From Lepus europaeus (lineage: Eukaryota; Chordata; Mammalia; Lagomorpha; Leporidae), in the NCBI RefSeq assembly GCF_033115175.1, contig NC_084847.1:45431905-45495904 (forward strand): DNA of 64,000 bases. The letters are read 5' to 3'. Made by a program: the position numbers and the translations under genes. This document shows, piece after piece, positions 49,416 to 61,782 of this stretch. Position 1 is the stretch's first letter. Each line of letters opens with the position of its first letter. The notes beneath the pieces are model-generated. The model did no database searches. It was not told where the DNA came from and saw nothing but the letters and a program-made list of their open reading frames with translations.

Positions 49416-51270
49416 GGTACAGGTGCACAGCTGGGGGTGCACAGGAGGGGACATTTCTGAGAGGGGGTGCACAGGAGGGGTCAGGGCTGAGCTTAGGGTA
49501 CACACGAGGGCACAGGGCTGAGCTGGGGGTGCACACGAGGGGACATGGCTGGGGAGGAAAGAGCTGAGAGGGACAGGGCTGAGGGGACAGGGCTGAGAGG
49601 GGGTATAGAGGGGACAGGGCTGAGCTGAGGGTGCAAAGGAGGGGAAAGGGCTGAGAGAGGGTACAGAGGGGACAGGGCTGAGCTGGGGGTGCACAGGAGG
49701 GCACAGGGCTGAGCTGGGGGTGCACAAGAGGGGTCAGTGCTGAGCTGGGGGTGCACAGGAGGGCACAGGGCTGAGCTGGGGGTGCACAGGAAGGCACAGG
49801 GCTGAGCTGGGGGTGCACAGAGGGCACAGGGCTGAGCTGGGGGTGCACAGGAGGGCACAGGGCTGAGCTGGGGGTGCACAGGAAGGCACAGGGCTGAGCT
49901 GGGGGTGCACAGAGGGCGCAGGGCTGAGCTGGGGGTGCACAGAGGGGACAGGGCTGAGCTGGGGGTGCACAGGAGGGCACAGGGCTGAGCTGGGGGTGCA
50001 CAGGAGGGCACAGGGCTGAGCTGGGGGTGCACAGGAAGGCACAGGGCTGAGCTGGGGGTGCACAGAGGGCGCAGGGCTGAGCTGGGGGTGCACAGGAGGG
50101 CACAGGGCTGAGCTGGGGGTGCACAGGAGGGCACAGGGCTGAGCTGGGGGTGCACAGGAAGGCACAGGGCTGAGCTGGGGGTGCACAGGAGGGCACAGGG
50201 CTGAGCAGGGGGTGCACAGAGGGGACAGGGCTGAGCTGGGGGTGCACAGGAAGGCACAGGGCTGAGCTGGGGGTGCACAGGAGGGCACAGGGCTGAGCAG
50301 GGGGTGCACAGAGGGGACAGGGCTGAGCTGGGGGTGCACAGGAAGGCACAGGGCTGAGCTGGGGGTGCACAGGAGGGCACAGGGCTGAGCTGGGGGTGCA
50401 CAGGAGGGCACAGGGCTGAGCAGGGGGTGCACAGAAGGGACAGGGCTGAGCTGGGGGTGCACAGGAGGGCACAGGGCTGAGCAGGGGGTGCACAGAGGGG
50501 ACAGGGCTGAGCTGGGGGTGCACAGGAAGGCACAGGGCTGAGCTGGCGGTGCACAGGAAGGCACAGGGCTGAGCTGGGGGTGCACAGAGGGGACAGGGCT
50601 GAGCTGGGGGTGCACAGAGGGCACAGGGCTGAGCTGGGGGTGCACACGAGGGCACAGGGCTGAGCGGGGGTGCACAGAGGGCACAGGGCTGAGCTGGGGG
50701 TGCACACGAGGGCACAGGGCTGAGTGGGGGTGCACACAAGGGGACAGGGCTGAGCTGGGGGTGCACAGAGGGGACAGGGCTGAGCTGGGGGTGCACAGAG
50801 GGGACAGGGCTGAGCTGGGGGTGCACAGAGGGGACAGGGCTGAGCTGGGGGTGCACAGGAGGGCACAGGGCTGAGCTGGGGGTGCACAGGAAGGCACAGG
50901 GCTGAGCTGGGGGTGCACAGAGGGCGCAGGGCTGAGCTGGGGGTGCACAGGAGGGCACAGGGCTGAGCTGGGGGTGCACAGAGGGCACAGGGCTGAGCTG
51001 GGGGTGCACACGAGGGCACAGGGCTGAGCGGGGGTGCACACAAGGGGACAGGGCTGAGCTGGGGGTGCACAGGAGGGCAAAGGGCTGAGCTGGGGGTGCA
51101 CAGAGGGCACAGGGCTGAGCTGGGGGTGCACAGAGGGGACAGGGCTGAGCTGGGGGTGCACAGAGGGCACAGGGCTGAGCTGGGGGTGCACACGAGGGCA
51201 CAGGGCTGAGCGGGGGTGCACACAAGGGGACAGGGCTGAGCTGGGGGTGCACAGGAGGGCAAAGGGCTGG
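49416..51270 (+). repeat. 31-bp minisatellite, about 1.85 kb
   Basis: About 55-60 copies of GCTGGGGGTGCACAGGAGGG plus CACAGGGCTGA, mainly 28-31 bp long and very similar from about 49.7 kb onward. Variants are AGGAAGG, AGAGGGG and ACGAGGG after GCAC. The left 250 bp is more degenerate. All three minus-strand frames are open for 495-665 codons because a 31-bp unit cycles through the frames, so they are not genes. Confidence 0.96.
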
Positions 51271-51439
51271 GGGCAGCCCCATCCTGGGGGTGCACAGCAG
51301 GGTCAGGCTGTGTGTGGCAGACAGTGGGGCTCGGTGGCCTTAGCCCAAGCTGGACGCTGAAAACTGAGACTTCACAGATCCCGCATAAGCCTGAGAGGCC
51401 ACCTCCCTAGGGAAAAAGGATCTTTCACATGTCTCATGT
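51271..51439. other. Unique spacer
   Basis: Short unique sequence with no recognised feature. Confidence 0.4.
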
Positions 51440-51625
51440 GGGGGGCGCTCATCTACCCTCCCCCACGTGTCCACAATGGCACGAGCTGGGCTGGAGACTC
51501 GTGCGGCCCAGGGTCTGCACAGGAAGGATCTGGCATCGGGAGGCAGAGGCAGGAGGAGCCCAGGTCCCCTGATGCGGGACACGCATGCCCTAACCAGCAC
51601 CCCACCCACAGGCCAGCGCCCGCCC
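51440..51625 (-). mobile_element. Old CSINE fragment
   Basis: Antisense and diverged: CCACAATGGCACGAGCTGGG, GGGACACGCATGCCCTAACC, then GGCCAGCGCCCGCCCC at the head. Confidence 0.5.
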
Positions 51626-52111
51626 CAGGAAAGCTCTTTGCAGCCGGTAGCTCCCGAGGTCTGTGCTGGCGAGCCTGGCAGGGCAAGGCCCCACCCCTGA
51701 GCAGCAGCCAGCCCAGAGGGAACACCCGGAAAAATCGCAGGGCCCAGGGGTGGGCACGGGGCTCAGCCGCCCAACAGCTACCCAGGGGGACACCACAGAC
51801 ACGCAACACACAGAAGGCAGCTCCAGTATGTCTCCCGAGATGCCTGGCTGGCGGGGGTGACCCAAACACACACACTGCTCCTAAAATAGCAGCAGCAGCA
51901 GCAAAGAAACTTCTGGAGCAAGGATAACCCCTCAAGGTCAAGAACAGAAAGCCTGCAGCTCCCAGGTCTCGCAAGCTAAGAGGCTCATGGGTGAGTGACA
52001 GCGGATGGCAGGTCAAGGTCAAGCTGTGAGGGGCAGCAAGGCCACGGAGGTCACTGTGGAAGCTGCAGGCAGAGGAGCTGCCCCAATATATCTCAAGTCT
52101 AAGTAAGCGCT
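51626..52111. other. GC-rich DNA, nothing recognised
   Basis: Contains a short (AGC)n run at about 51890-51905. No gene signal. Confidence 0.4.
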
Positions 52112-52385
52112 CCTGGGGCCGGCGCCACGTGCCATAGCGTGTAAAGCCGCCGCCTACAGTCCCGGCATCCCATCCAGTTGCCAGCTCGAGTCCTGGGCGC
52201 TCCACCTACGATCAGGCTCCTGGCTACAGCCTGGCAAAGCAGCAGAAGATGGCCCAAGTCCTTGGGCCCCTGTACCCATGCGGGAGACCCAGAGGAAGCC
52301 CCCAGCCCCTGGCTTCAGATCAGCCCAGCTCCAACCATCGCGGCCATCTGGGGAGTGAACCAGGAGTCTCTCCAGTGCCAGAAGA
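52112..52385 (+). mobile_element. CSINE
   Basis: Sense copy starting GGGGCCGGCGCCACGTGCCA. The middle reads GATGGCCCAAGTCCTTGGGC. It breaks off near GGGGAGTGAACCAGGAG without a clear A-tail. Confidence 0.88.
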
Positions 52386-52419
52386 CTTCCTGCAGACAGC
52401 GGGAGAGGGCGTCACAGAC

Positions 52420-53330
52420 GAGTGCAGGGGGCAGTGGTGAGCTCGGGGCTCGGGGGCCGTGGTGTCGTGAGAGCACAGTGCAGCGGACAGAGGTGTCCTG
52501 AGAGCACAGTGCTGGGGCCGTGGTGACCTGGGGGCCGTGGTGTCCTGAGAGCACAGTGCAGCCCCCAGCTCACCACGGCCCCCGCACTGTGCTCCATCAC
52601 GGCCCCCAGCTCACCACGGCCCCCACACTGTGCTCCACCACAGCCCCCAGCTCACCACGGCCCCCAGCTCACCATGACCCCCGCACTGTGCTCCATCACG
52701 GCCCCCAGCTCACCACGGGCCCCGCACTGTGCTCCACCACAGCCCCCAGCTCACCACGGGCCCCGCACTGTGCTCCATCACGGCCCCCAGCTCACCACGG
52801 CCCCTAGCACTGTGCTCCACCACGGCCCCCAGCTCACCACGGGCCCCGCACTGTGCTCCACCACAGCCCCCAGCTCACCACGGGCCCCGCACTGTGCTCC
52901 ATCACGGCCCCCAGCTCACCACGGCCCCTAGCACGGTGCTTTCAGGACACCACAGCCCCCAGCTCACCCCGGCCCCCGCACTGTGCTCCATCACGGCCCC
53001 CAGCTCACCACGGCCCCCAGCACTGTGCTCCACCACGGCCCCCAGCTCACCCCGGCCCCCGCACTGTGCTCCACCACAGCCCCCAGCTCACCACGGCCCC
53101 CAGCACGGTGCTCCACCTCGGCCGTGTGCTCACCTCGGCCGTGGTGAGCTGGGGGCTGTGGTGTCCTGAGAGTGCAGTGCTGGCGGCCGTGGTGAGCTGG
53201 GGGCCGTGGTGGAGCACAGTGCGTGGGCCGTGGTGAGCTGGGGGCCGTGATGGAGCACAGTGCGGGGGCCGTGGTGAGCTGGGGGCCGTGGTGTCCTGAG
53301 AGCACAGTGCAGGTGACAACTCACTACGGC
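52420..53330. repeat. Strand-switching minisatellite of 38-62-bp units
   Basis: The central part (52561-53120) repeats CCCAGCTCACCACGGCCCCC plus GCACTGTGCTCCACCACGG. On both sides (52420-52560 and 53128-53330) the same unit appears in reverse complement (GCCGTGGTGAGCTGGGGGCC, GAGAGCACAGTGC). The array therefore flips strand twice, at about 52560 and 53125. Confidence 0.93.
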
Positions 53331-53990
53331 CACCGAGCTCACTGCCACCCTCTGCCCTGAGCTCCCGGGGGCCAGCCCCCCAGGCACGAGGTAGAACACC
53401 TCTGGAGAACCCGCCTAGCCCTAAGAGAAGCCCAGACAGGGACCGTGGGGCCTTCCTTAAGGCCTGGGCAGACGATCCACCAAAGGCGAGATCCACACGC
53501 ACCTCCCGGGCAGCCAGCTCAGAGCGGGGTGGAAGGCGATGTTTGCTGAGTCACAGCAGGGCCCGAGGCGGGGGCTCAAGTCCTCATGTCCCTGCCCCCA
53601 CCCCAGACCAGATGGAGCTCCCAGCGCCCAGCTGTTGTGGGGGTTGGGGAGGGAGCCAGTGAACGGAGCTATCTCTTTTACTCTTTCCAATATTAAAAAT
53701 AAAACTAAAAACGGAAACCAACCCCCTGCGATCCCACACACACACAGACACTGCGCGTGGCGTCAGGGTTCCACGTTGCACCTGCTGGGGTCGCTCTCAG
53801 GAAACTGGCCGGCCCCCCCAGGAAACCAGGGGCGCGGCCCTGCACCTGCTCCCGACTCTTCCCAGGGTGACGTCTGCAGTCCCCGTCATGGGGTCGCCGA
53901 CCACCACATCCGCCTCTGCTCCTTCTCACCGGGACGGGGTTGTGACACAGCGGGCTCACCGGGACCCGGGCATCCCGGCCCTCATCTGAG
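53331..53990. other. Unique DNA, nothing recognised
   Basis: Moderately GC-rich, with no convincing exon. It separates two minisatellites. Confidence 0.4.
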
Positions 53991-56900
53991 AACCTGGGCC
54001 CCACTCCCCTCCTCGCCTTCCATGGTTTGGGGCCCCCTCCCATCCCAGCCCTCCAGCACTGTGCCCCTCTACCCTCAGTGCCCTATAGGGCCAGACCCTC
54101 CTCCATTCCTCATCCTCCTGGGCCTAGCCCTGCTCCCCTTTTTGCCCTCCAGGGCTGGGCCCTGCTCTTCTCAGAGCCCTCTAGAGCTGGAAGCCGATCT
54201 CCTCCCCACCCTCCAGGGCCTGGGCCCCACTCCCTCCTAGCCTTCCAGGGCCTGGGCCGCCTCCCATCGCAGCCCTCCAGTGCCAGGCCCCACTGCCCTC
54301 AACGCCCTATAGGGCCAGACCATGCTCCACACCTTGACCTCCAGGGTTGGTCCCCACTCCAATCCTCACTCTCCCGGGCCTGGTCCCCACACCAATCCTC
54401 GTCCTCCAGGGCCTGGGCCCCACTCCCCATGCTGCCCTCCAGGGCCATACCTCACACAACACACTGCCCTCCTGGGCTGGGCCCCAATACCCTCAAAGCT
54501 CTGCAAGGCTGGACACTGCTCCCTTCCACGCCGCCCAGGGCCTGGGCCCCACTCCCTCCTCTGCCTCCAGGGCCTGGGCCCACTCCCTGCTCGCCCTCCA
54601 GGACATGGGCCCCACTCCAATCCTCCCCCTCCAGGGTCAGGTCCTGCTCCCGACCTTGCAATCTAAGGTCAGGCCCCGCTCCCTTCCTCACCCTTCAGGG
54701 CCTGGGCTCTGCTCCCCACACTGCTCTCCAGGGCCGGACCCCTAACCCCTCCTCACCCTCCAGGGCCTTGGCCCCATTCCCCTCCTAGCCCCCAGGGCCA
54801 GTGCTTGCTCTCCTCCTCACCCTCCAAGCTCAGGTTCTGCTCCCCTCCTTGCCCTCCCAGGTCCGGTTCTACTCAACTCCTTACCCTCCAGGGCCTGGCC
54901 CCACTCCCCATGCTGCCCTCCAGGACTACCCTCAACGCCCTCTAGGGCTGGCCCCTGCTCCACTCCTTGTCCTCCTGTGTGGGGCCCTGCTCCCCTCCTC
55001 GCCCTCCAGGGCCTGGGCCAGATTCCCCTCCTCACTCCCCAGGCCAGGGCCTGCTCTCTTCCCACTGCTGGGCGGACCACACACCCCTCCTTGCCCTCCA
55101 GGGTTGGACCTTGCTCCCCTCAGGCAGGGCTCTGGCCTATTCCAGGGCGTGGCCTGGCTCCCCTCCTCACCCTCCAGGGACTAGGCCCACTCCCCTCCTC
55201 TCCCTCTTGGTCCTGGACCCCACTCCAAGCCTCGCCCTCCAGGTCCTGGCCTCTACTCCTATCGCTGCCCTCAACGCCCTATAGGGCTGGAACCTGCTCT
55301 ACTCCTCGAGCTCCAGGGACTGGATTCGCTCTCTACACTGACCTGCAGGGTTGGTCCCCACTCCCCTCAACACCCTCAGGGCCTGACCCCGCTCCACTCC
55401 TCAGTCTCCAGGGCCGGATCCCACTCCCCTCCTCACCCCCCCAGAGCCAGGGCCTGCCCTCCTCCTCGCCCTCCAGGGCCTGAGCCCCGCTTGCCACGCT
55501 GCCATCCAGGGTCGGGCTCCACTCCCCTCCTCACGCTCAAGGGCCGGACCCCACTCCCCTCCTCGCCCCCCCAGGGCCAGGGCCTGCTCTCCTCCTCACA
55601 CTACAGGATGGGCCCAGAATCCCTCCATGCCTTCAGGACCTGGGCCCCCCTCTCCTCGCCGTCCAGGGCCTGGGCCCCATTCCAATCCTTGCCCCCCAGA
55701 GCCAAGTCCTGGTCCTCTCCTCGCCCTCCAGGTTTAGGTCCCATTCCATATACTACCCTCCAGGGCCGAGCCCCACTGCCCACGTCCTCCAGGGCAGGAC
55801 CCCGCTCCACTCCTCGAGCCTCAGGTCCGGGCTTGCTCCCCTCCTTGCCATACAATGCCAGGCCCAGCTCTGCTAAAAGCCCTCCAGAGCTGGATCCTGC
55901 TCCATTGCTCCCATCCCAGGGCCAAGGACCGCTCCCCTCCTCGCCCTCCTGGGCCTGAGCCCCGCTCTTATCACAGCCGTCAAGGGCATGATCCCACTGC
56001 CTTCAACGCCCTATATGCCTGGACCCTGCTCCACTCCTCGAGCTCCAGGGCCTGGGCTCTGCTCCCTACACTGCCCTCCAGGCTTGGGCCCCACACCACA
56101 CAACACCCTCCAGGACCAAACCCTGCTCCCTCCTTGACCTCCAGGGCAAGACACTGCTCACCTCCTCGCCCTGCAGAGCCGGGCCTGCTCCCCTCAGACG
56201 TGTTCCTGGCCTCCATCCAGGGCCATACCTGCTCCCTACTTGCCTGTCATGGCCTGGGCCCAGCTCCAACTGCTGCCCTCTATGGCCGGGCCCCACTGCC
56301 CTCATCGCCCTCCAGGGCTAGACCCTGCTCTACTCCTTGCCCTCCTGGGTCTGGACCGGCTCTCCTCCTCACCTCCAGGGCCTGGGCCCCCTCCCATCGC
56401 AGTCCACCACACTGTCCTATATAGAACCAGACCATGCTCCACTCATTGACCTCCAGGGCCTGGGCTTCTCTTCCCCACGCTGCTCTCCAGGGCCAAGCCC
56501 CCAAGCCCTCCTCACCCCCAGGGCCAGTGCCTGCTCTCCTCCTTGCCCCAAAGGGCCTTAGCCCAGCTGCCCACACTGCCTGCCATGAAAAGACACACTG
56601 CACTAAGCAACTTTTAGGACTGGACCCTATTCCACACCTGGACCTCCAGGGATGGCACTCCACCGCATACACAACCTTCCAGGGCAGGCCTCACTCCCCT
56701 CAACACACTCTATGGTCTGGGCCCCACACCCCTCCTCGCCCTCCAGGGCCTGGGCCTGGGCCTGGGCCCCACGCCAATCCTTGTCCTCCAGGACCAGGCC
56801 TTTCTCCCCTCCTCTCCCTCCAGGCACTGGGCCCATCTCCACACGCTGCCCTCCAGGGCCAACACCCACTCCACACACTGACCTCCAGGCCCAGGCCCCA

Positions 56901-59900
56901 CTGCCTTCAATGCCCTCAAGGGTTGGACCCCGCTCCACTCTTCGCCCTCCAGGCCCTCCAGCTTCAAGACCCACTCACCTCACCACCCTCCAGGGCCGGA
57001 CACTGCTCCCCTCTTGGCTGTCCAGGGCCTGGGCCCCACAACCCTCCTCGCCCTCCAGGGCCTGAGCCCCGCACCCCTCCTCGCCCTCCAGGGCCTGAAC
57101 CCACTCTGTTCAATGCCCTCCAGGTCCAGACCCCAGTGCCCTCAACGCCCTCGAGGGCCACACCCTGATCCCCTCCTGGCCCTTCAGGGCCTGAGCCCCG
57201 CTCCCCACGCTGTCCTCCTAGACTGGAACCCACTCCCCTCAATGCCCTCCAGTCTGGACCCGGCTCTCCTCCTCGCCCCCCAGGGCTTGGGCTGTGAACC
57301 ACACGCGGCCCTCTAGGGCCTGGCCCCACTGCCCTAAACACCATCCAGGGCCGGAACCCACGCCACTGCTCGGCCTTATGGGCAGGGCTCTGCTGCACTC
57401 CTTGGCCTCCAGGGCTGGGCCCAGCCCATCTCAGCCATGGCCTTGGCCAGCCTCCAGGGCTGGGCCTCACTCCTGGACTTGCCCTGCAGGGTCAGGCCCT
57501 GCTCCCCGGAGCTATGGCCATGGTCTCCCTCTAGGGACAGGTCCCTCTCTCCTCCTGGGGATCCAGGGCCAGTCCCAGCTCCCCTGGCATGGCCCTGGCC
57601 ACGCTCGAGGGACAGGCCACTCTCTCCTCCTTGCACTCCAGAGCCAGGCCAAGCTCCCCATAGGCTGTTCCCTGGCCGCAACCCCCCAGAGCTGGGCCCC
57701 CACCCTCTCTGTGCCTTGCTAGCTAGGCCCTGCTCCCCTCGTGTGCGCCACTAGCAACCCACCAGAGGGGCCACACTCCTCTCCTTGCACACCAGGACAT
57801 GGGACCAGCTACTGTTACTGCCCTCCAGGGCCAGGCCCCACTCCCCTCACCACACTCCAAGGCCAGGCCCCGCTCCCCTCCTTGCCCTCCAGGGCCTGGG
57901 CCTGGGCCCCACGCCAATCCTTGCCCTCCAGGGCCAGGCCTTTCTCCCCTCCTCGCCCTCCAGGGACTGGGCCCATCTCCACACACTGCTCTCCAGGGCC
58001 AACACCCATTCCACACACTGACCTCCAGGGTCAGGCCCCAATGCCTTCAACACTCTCCAGGGTTTTATCCTGCTCCACTTTTCTCCCTCCAGGGCCTCCC
58101 CCACGCTACTCAAGCCGCCCAGAGCAGGACACCACTCAGCACCTCATCCCCCATGGCCTGGGCCACGCTCTCCTCCTCACCCTCCAGGGCCCGGGCCCCA
58201 CTCCCATAGCAGCCCACCAGGGTCATGCCCCACTTCCCTCACCACCCTCCAGGGCCGGACACTGCTCCCCTCTTGGCTGTCCAGGGCCTGGGCCCCGCAC
58301 CCCTCCTTGCCCTCCAGGGCCTGGACCCACTCTGTTCAATGCCCTCCAGGTCCAGACCCCAGTGCCCTCAACGCCCTCGAGGGCCACACCCTGATCCCCT
58401 CCTGGCCTTTCAGGGCCTGAGCCCCGCTCCCCACGCTGTCCTCCAAGGCTGGAACCCACTCCCCTCAATGCCTTCCAGTCTGGACCCGGCTCTCCTCCTT
58501 GCCCTCCAGGGACTGGGCTCCATCCACACGCGGCCCTCTAGGGCCTGGCCCCACTGCCCTCAACACCATCGAGGGTCGGACCCCATACCACTGCTTGCCC
58601 TCCGGGGCCGGGCTCTGCTGCACTCCTTGGCTTCCAGGGCTGGACCCAGCTCTACTCAGACATGGCCTTGGCCAACCTCCAGGGCTGGGCCTCACTCCCG
58701 TACTTGCCCTGCAGGGTCGGGCCCTGATTGCCGTGGTCACCCTCTGGGCACAGGCCCCTCTCTCCTCCTGGGGATCAGGGCCAGTCCCAGCTCCCCTCAG
58801 GCAGGGCCCTGACAACACCCCCAGGACTGGGCCAATGACCCTCTCCGTGCCTTGCTAGCTGGGCCCTGCTCCCCTCGTGCGCGCCACTAGCAACCCCCAT
58901 AGGGGCCACACTCTCATTGCACACGAGGACCTGGGCCCAGCTACTGTTACTGCCCTCCAGGGCCAGGCCCCACTCCCCTCACAACACTGCAAGGCCAGGC
59001 CCTGCTCCCCTCCTTGCCCGCCAGAGCCTGGGCCTGGGCCTGGGCCCCACAGCAATCCTTGCCCTCCAGGGCCAGGCCTTTCTCCCCTCCTCGCCCTCCA
59101 GGCACTGGGCCCATCTCCACACACTGCCCTCCAGGGCCAACACATACTCCACACACTAACTCCAGGTCCAGGCCCCACTGCCTTCAACGCCCTCCAGGGT
59201 TAGACCCCGCTCCACTCTTCGCCCTCCGGGGCCTGCCCTGCCCTGCTCAAGCCGCCCAGAGCAGGACGCCACTCACCACCTCATCCCCCATGGCCTGGGC
59301 CACGCTCCCCTCCTCACCCTCCAGGGCCCGGGCCCCATTCCCATGGCAGCCCCCCAGGGTCATGCCCCACTTCCCTCAACACCCTATAGGGCCGGACCCT
59401 GCTCCACTCCTCGAGCTCCAGGGCCAGGCCCCACTCCCCACACTGCCCTCCAGGGCCAGGCCCCAGTACCCTCCACGCCCTCCAGGGCTGGACCCTGTTC
59501 CCCTCCTCGCCCTCAGGGCCTGTTTCCCACACCCACACCCCTGCTCACCCTCGTGGACAAGGGCCCCACTCCAAGCCTCACCCTCAAGGGCCGGGCCCTG
59601 CCCCCCAGACTGCTCTCTAGGCTTGAGCCCCACTCCCCTCAAGGCCTTCCAGCTTTGAACCCACTCACCTCACCACCCTCCAGGGCCGCACACTGCTCCC
59701 CTCTTGGCTGTCCAGGGCCTGGGCCCCGCACCCCTCCTCGCCCTCCAGGGTCTGGGCCCTGCTCTGTTCAATGCCCTCCAGGCTGGACCCCACTCTCCTC
59801 TTCTTCTGGGCTCTGGACCCACTCCAATTCTTGCCCTCCAGGGCCTAGGCACCGCTCCCCACGCTGCACTCCAAGGCCGCACCCAGTTGCCCTCAACACC

Positions 59901-59915
59901 CTACTATTAAAAGCA
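53991..59915 (+). repeat. C-rich 32-39-bp minisatellite, block 2
   Basis: About 170-180 copies of the unit seen at 37.3-38.7 kb (CTCCAGGGCCAGGCCCCACT plus CCCCTCCTCGCC). The right part is a higher-order repeat of about 1.1-1.4 kb: the marker GGACACTGCTCCCCTCTTGG occurs at about 57.0, 58.25 and, with one mismatch, 59.7 kb, and GCGCCACTAGCAACCC-like markers occur at about 57.75 and 58.88 kb. The minus strand is G-rich. Long open frames on both strands are by-products of the repeat. Confidence 0.96.
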
Positions 59916-60215
59916 ACAGGCCCTAGAGTGTGAGAAGAGGAGCTGGGCCCTGGTGAGCAAAGAGGGGTGCAGGGCCCAGCCCTGCAGTGTGAGGTTTGGA
60001 TTGGGGCCAGGCTCGGAGGGCGAGGAGAGGTGTTGGCCTGGAATGGAGGGTGAGGTGGGGATTGGGCCCAAGGCCTGGAGTGTGGTGAGGGGAGTGGGGT
60101 CTGGACCTGGAGGGAGGCCAGCGCCCTACCTGAGGGGAGCAGGGCCTGACCCTGGAGGGCGAGGAGGGCAGTGGGGCCCAGCCCTGCTGGGTGGCTAGTG
60201 CCAGACAGAGGGGAG
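59916..60215 (-). repeat. Inverted end of the C-rich minisatellite
   Basis: From about 59920 the same unit runs in reverse complement (GGGCCCAGCCCTGCAGTGTG, GGCCTGGAGTGTGGTGAGGG, GACCCTGGAGGGCGAGGAGG). The flip is abrupt and lies in a short AT-containing spacer (CTACTATTAAAAGCAAC). Confidence 0.93.
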
Positions 60216-60354
60216 AAGGGCCCGGAAGAACTTTCTAGCAATTTGTAAGGATGACTGCAGATTGTTTTTTTAGTCATGACTCCTATTGAGGGCTGGGGAT
60301 CTCTGTGTCCTCTCCCTTGAATTTAGGCCCACCTTAGGGACTGCTTGACAATAC

Positions 60355-60436
60355 AATATGTCTCTCTCTCTTCCTCTCTCCCTCTCTGTGTGTGTGTGTG
60401 TGTGACTCTGCCTTTCAAATAAATATATAAATCTAA
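60355..60436 (+). mobile_element. CSINE 3'-end fragment
   Basis: Only the CT/GT-rich stretch and the CTGCCTTTCAAATAAATA tail remain. Confidence 0.75.
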
Positions 60437-61398
60437 AAACAGAAGCTCTGTGCTGGGTTGAATAGATTCCCTCCCTCGCCCCTTACTCATGTCCACCCAG
60501 GCCCTCAGACTGATCTTATCTGGAAATAAGTAAATACAATATGGTGTACGTTCTGCTACGTGACTCCCCAGGCCACATCACAAAGGTGGTAAAACACGAC
60601 TTAGGCTAGAACTTCGAACCTCCTGGTAAGAAGTCCTCCACCGTAGGCAGCCCGGCCAGCGGCAGAGAGACGGCACAGGGAGGAGAGAGATGCCCGCTGG
60701 TCCCCACAGCTGATGAGTGACACAGCAGCTGCTTTAACCCCAGCCCAGAGCTCTTCGCCAGCTGTCGATTACGTACACGGGGATGTCTTCAAGCTCCAGA
60801 AACCCACCGCGGACCGAGAAGAGCCGGGGAGTCTGAGGCCTGGGCGCCGCTCTCCGCATGCAGGCGCTGCCCTCTCCTGCATCCTTCACCGTGTCTTTGG
60901 TGGCGACCTCAGGTTCACCCTGCACCCCTCTCTCCTGTCCCCGAGTGCCTCATTCTCCCGTGCTCGGTAGCTGCCTGTCCCTGGGAGCACAGGCCGGCCC
61001 CTCCATGTGGGTTTGCACTTGCAAGTCCCTCCCGTTGTTCAAACCTGTCCTGTGCACCTGCATGGCACTAACTGATTTGCATTTATGATCTCATTTCACC
61101 CCACCAGGAGCCCTCTCATCCCTGTATCGTCTTTCTCTGTGCCACCTGGCTCCTACTACCTCTCTGCCATGTTAGGGACAACCTTCTCCTCCCCCCGCCT
61201 CTGGTTCACCCTCCCTCCTGTGCCCTCTGCTGGAGCCTCCATGGTCCTCCATATTCCTTGTCCCAATCATCTGGACCACGCCAACCTATCTCTGGGGGTC
61301 TCCGTGTAAGTGTCACTGCCCCATAGGACACGCTGGGTGGCAAGTTGGATCCTCCTGTGGCTGTGACAAGCTCCCTCCTGCTGTCTCCTTCATGTATG
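60437..61398. other. Non-coding DNA, nothing firm
   Basis: A GGGTTGAATAGATTCCCTCC to GATCTTATCTGGAAATAAG segment (60453-60530) recalls a common old mammalian repeat that I cannot name with certainty. No gene recognised. Confidence 0.4.
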
Positions 61399-61413
61399 GT
61401 ACCTTGTGTTTTG

Positions 61414-61464
61414 TTCTTTTTATTTCACAGGTAGAAATATAGGCAGAGAGAGAGAGAGAGTGAG

Positions 61465-61502
<38 letters not shown>

Positions 61503-61767
61503 AGAGAGAGAGAGAAAGGTCTTCCTTCCATTGGTTCCCTCCCCAAATGGACACTACTGCTGATGCTGCACCAATCTGAAGCCAGGAGCCAGGTGCTTCT
61601 TCTTGGTCTCCTATGCGGGTGCAGGAGCCCAAACACTTCCACTGCCTTCCTGGACCACAGCAGAGAGCTGGACTGGAAGAGGAGCAACCGGGACTAGAAC
61701 CCGGCGCCCATTTCAGATGCCGGCACCACAGGTGGTGGATTAACCAAGTGTGCCACGGCACCGCCCT
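61414..61767 (-). mobile_element. Full-length CSINE
   Basis: Antisense copy with a long (GA)n stretch (61446-61513). It is flanked by a near-perfect 15-bp target duplication (GTACCTTGTGTTTTG at 61399-61413, GTACCTTGTGTCTTG at 61768-61782). Confidence 0.95.
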
Positions 61768-61782
61768 GTACCTTGTGTCTTG

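Noticed and set aside
49285..51282. Minus-strand frames of 665, 600 and 495 codons
   Set aside because: Three overlapping frames of the same 31-bp repeat. Not a gene.
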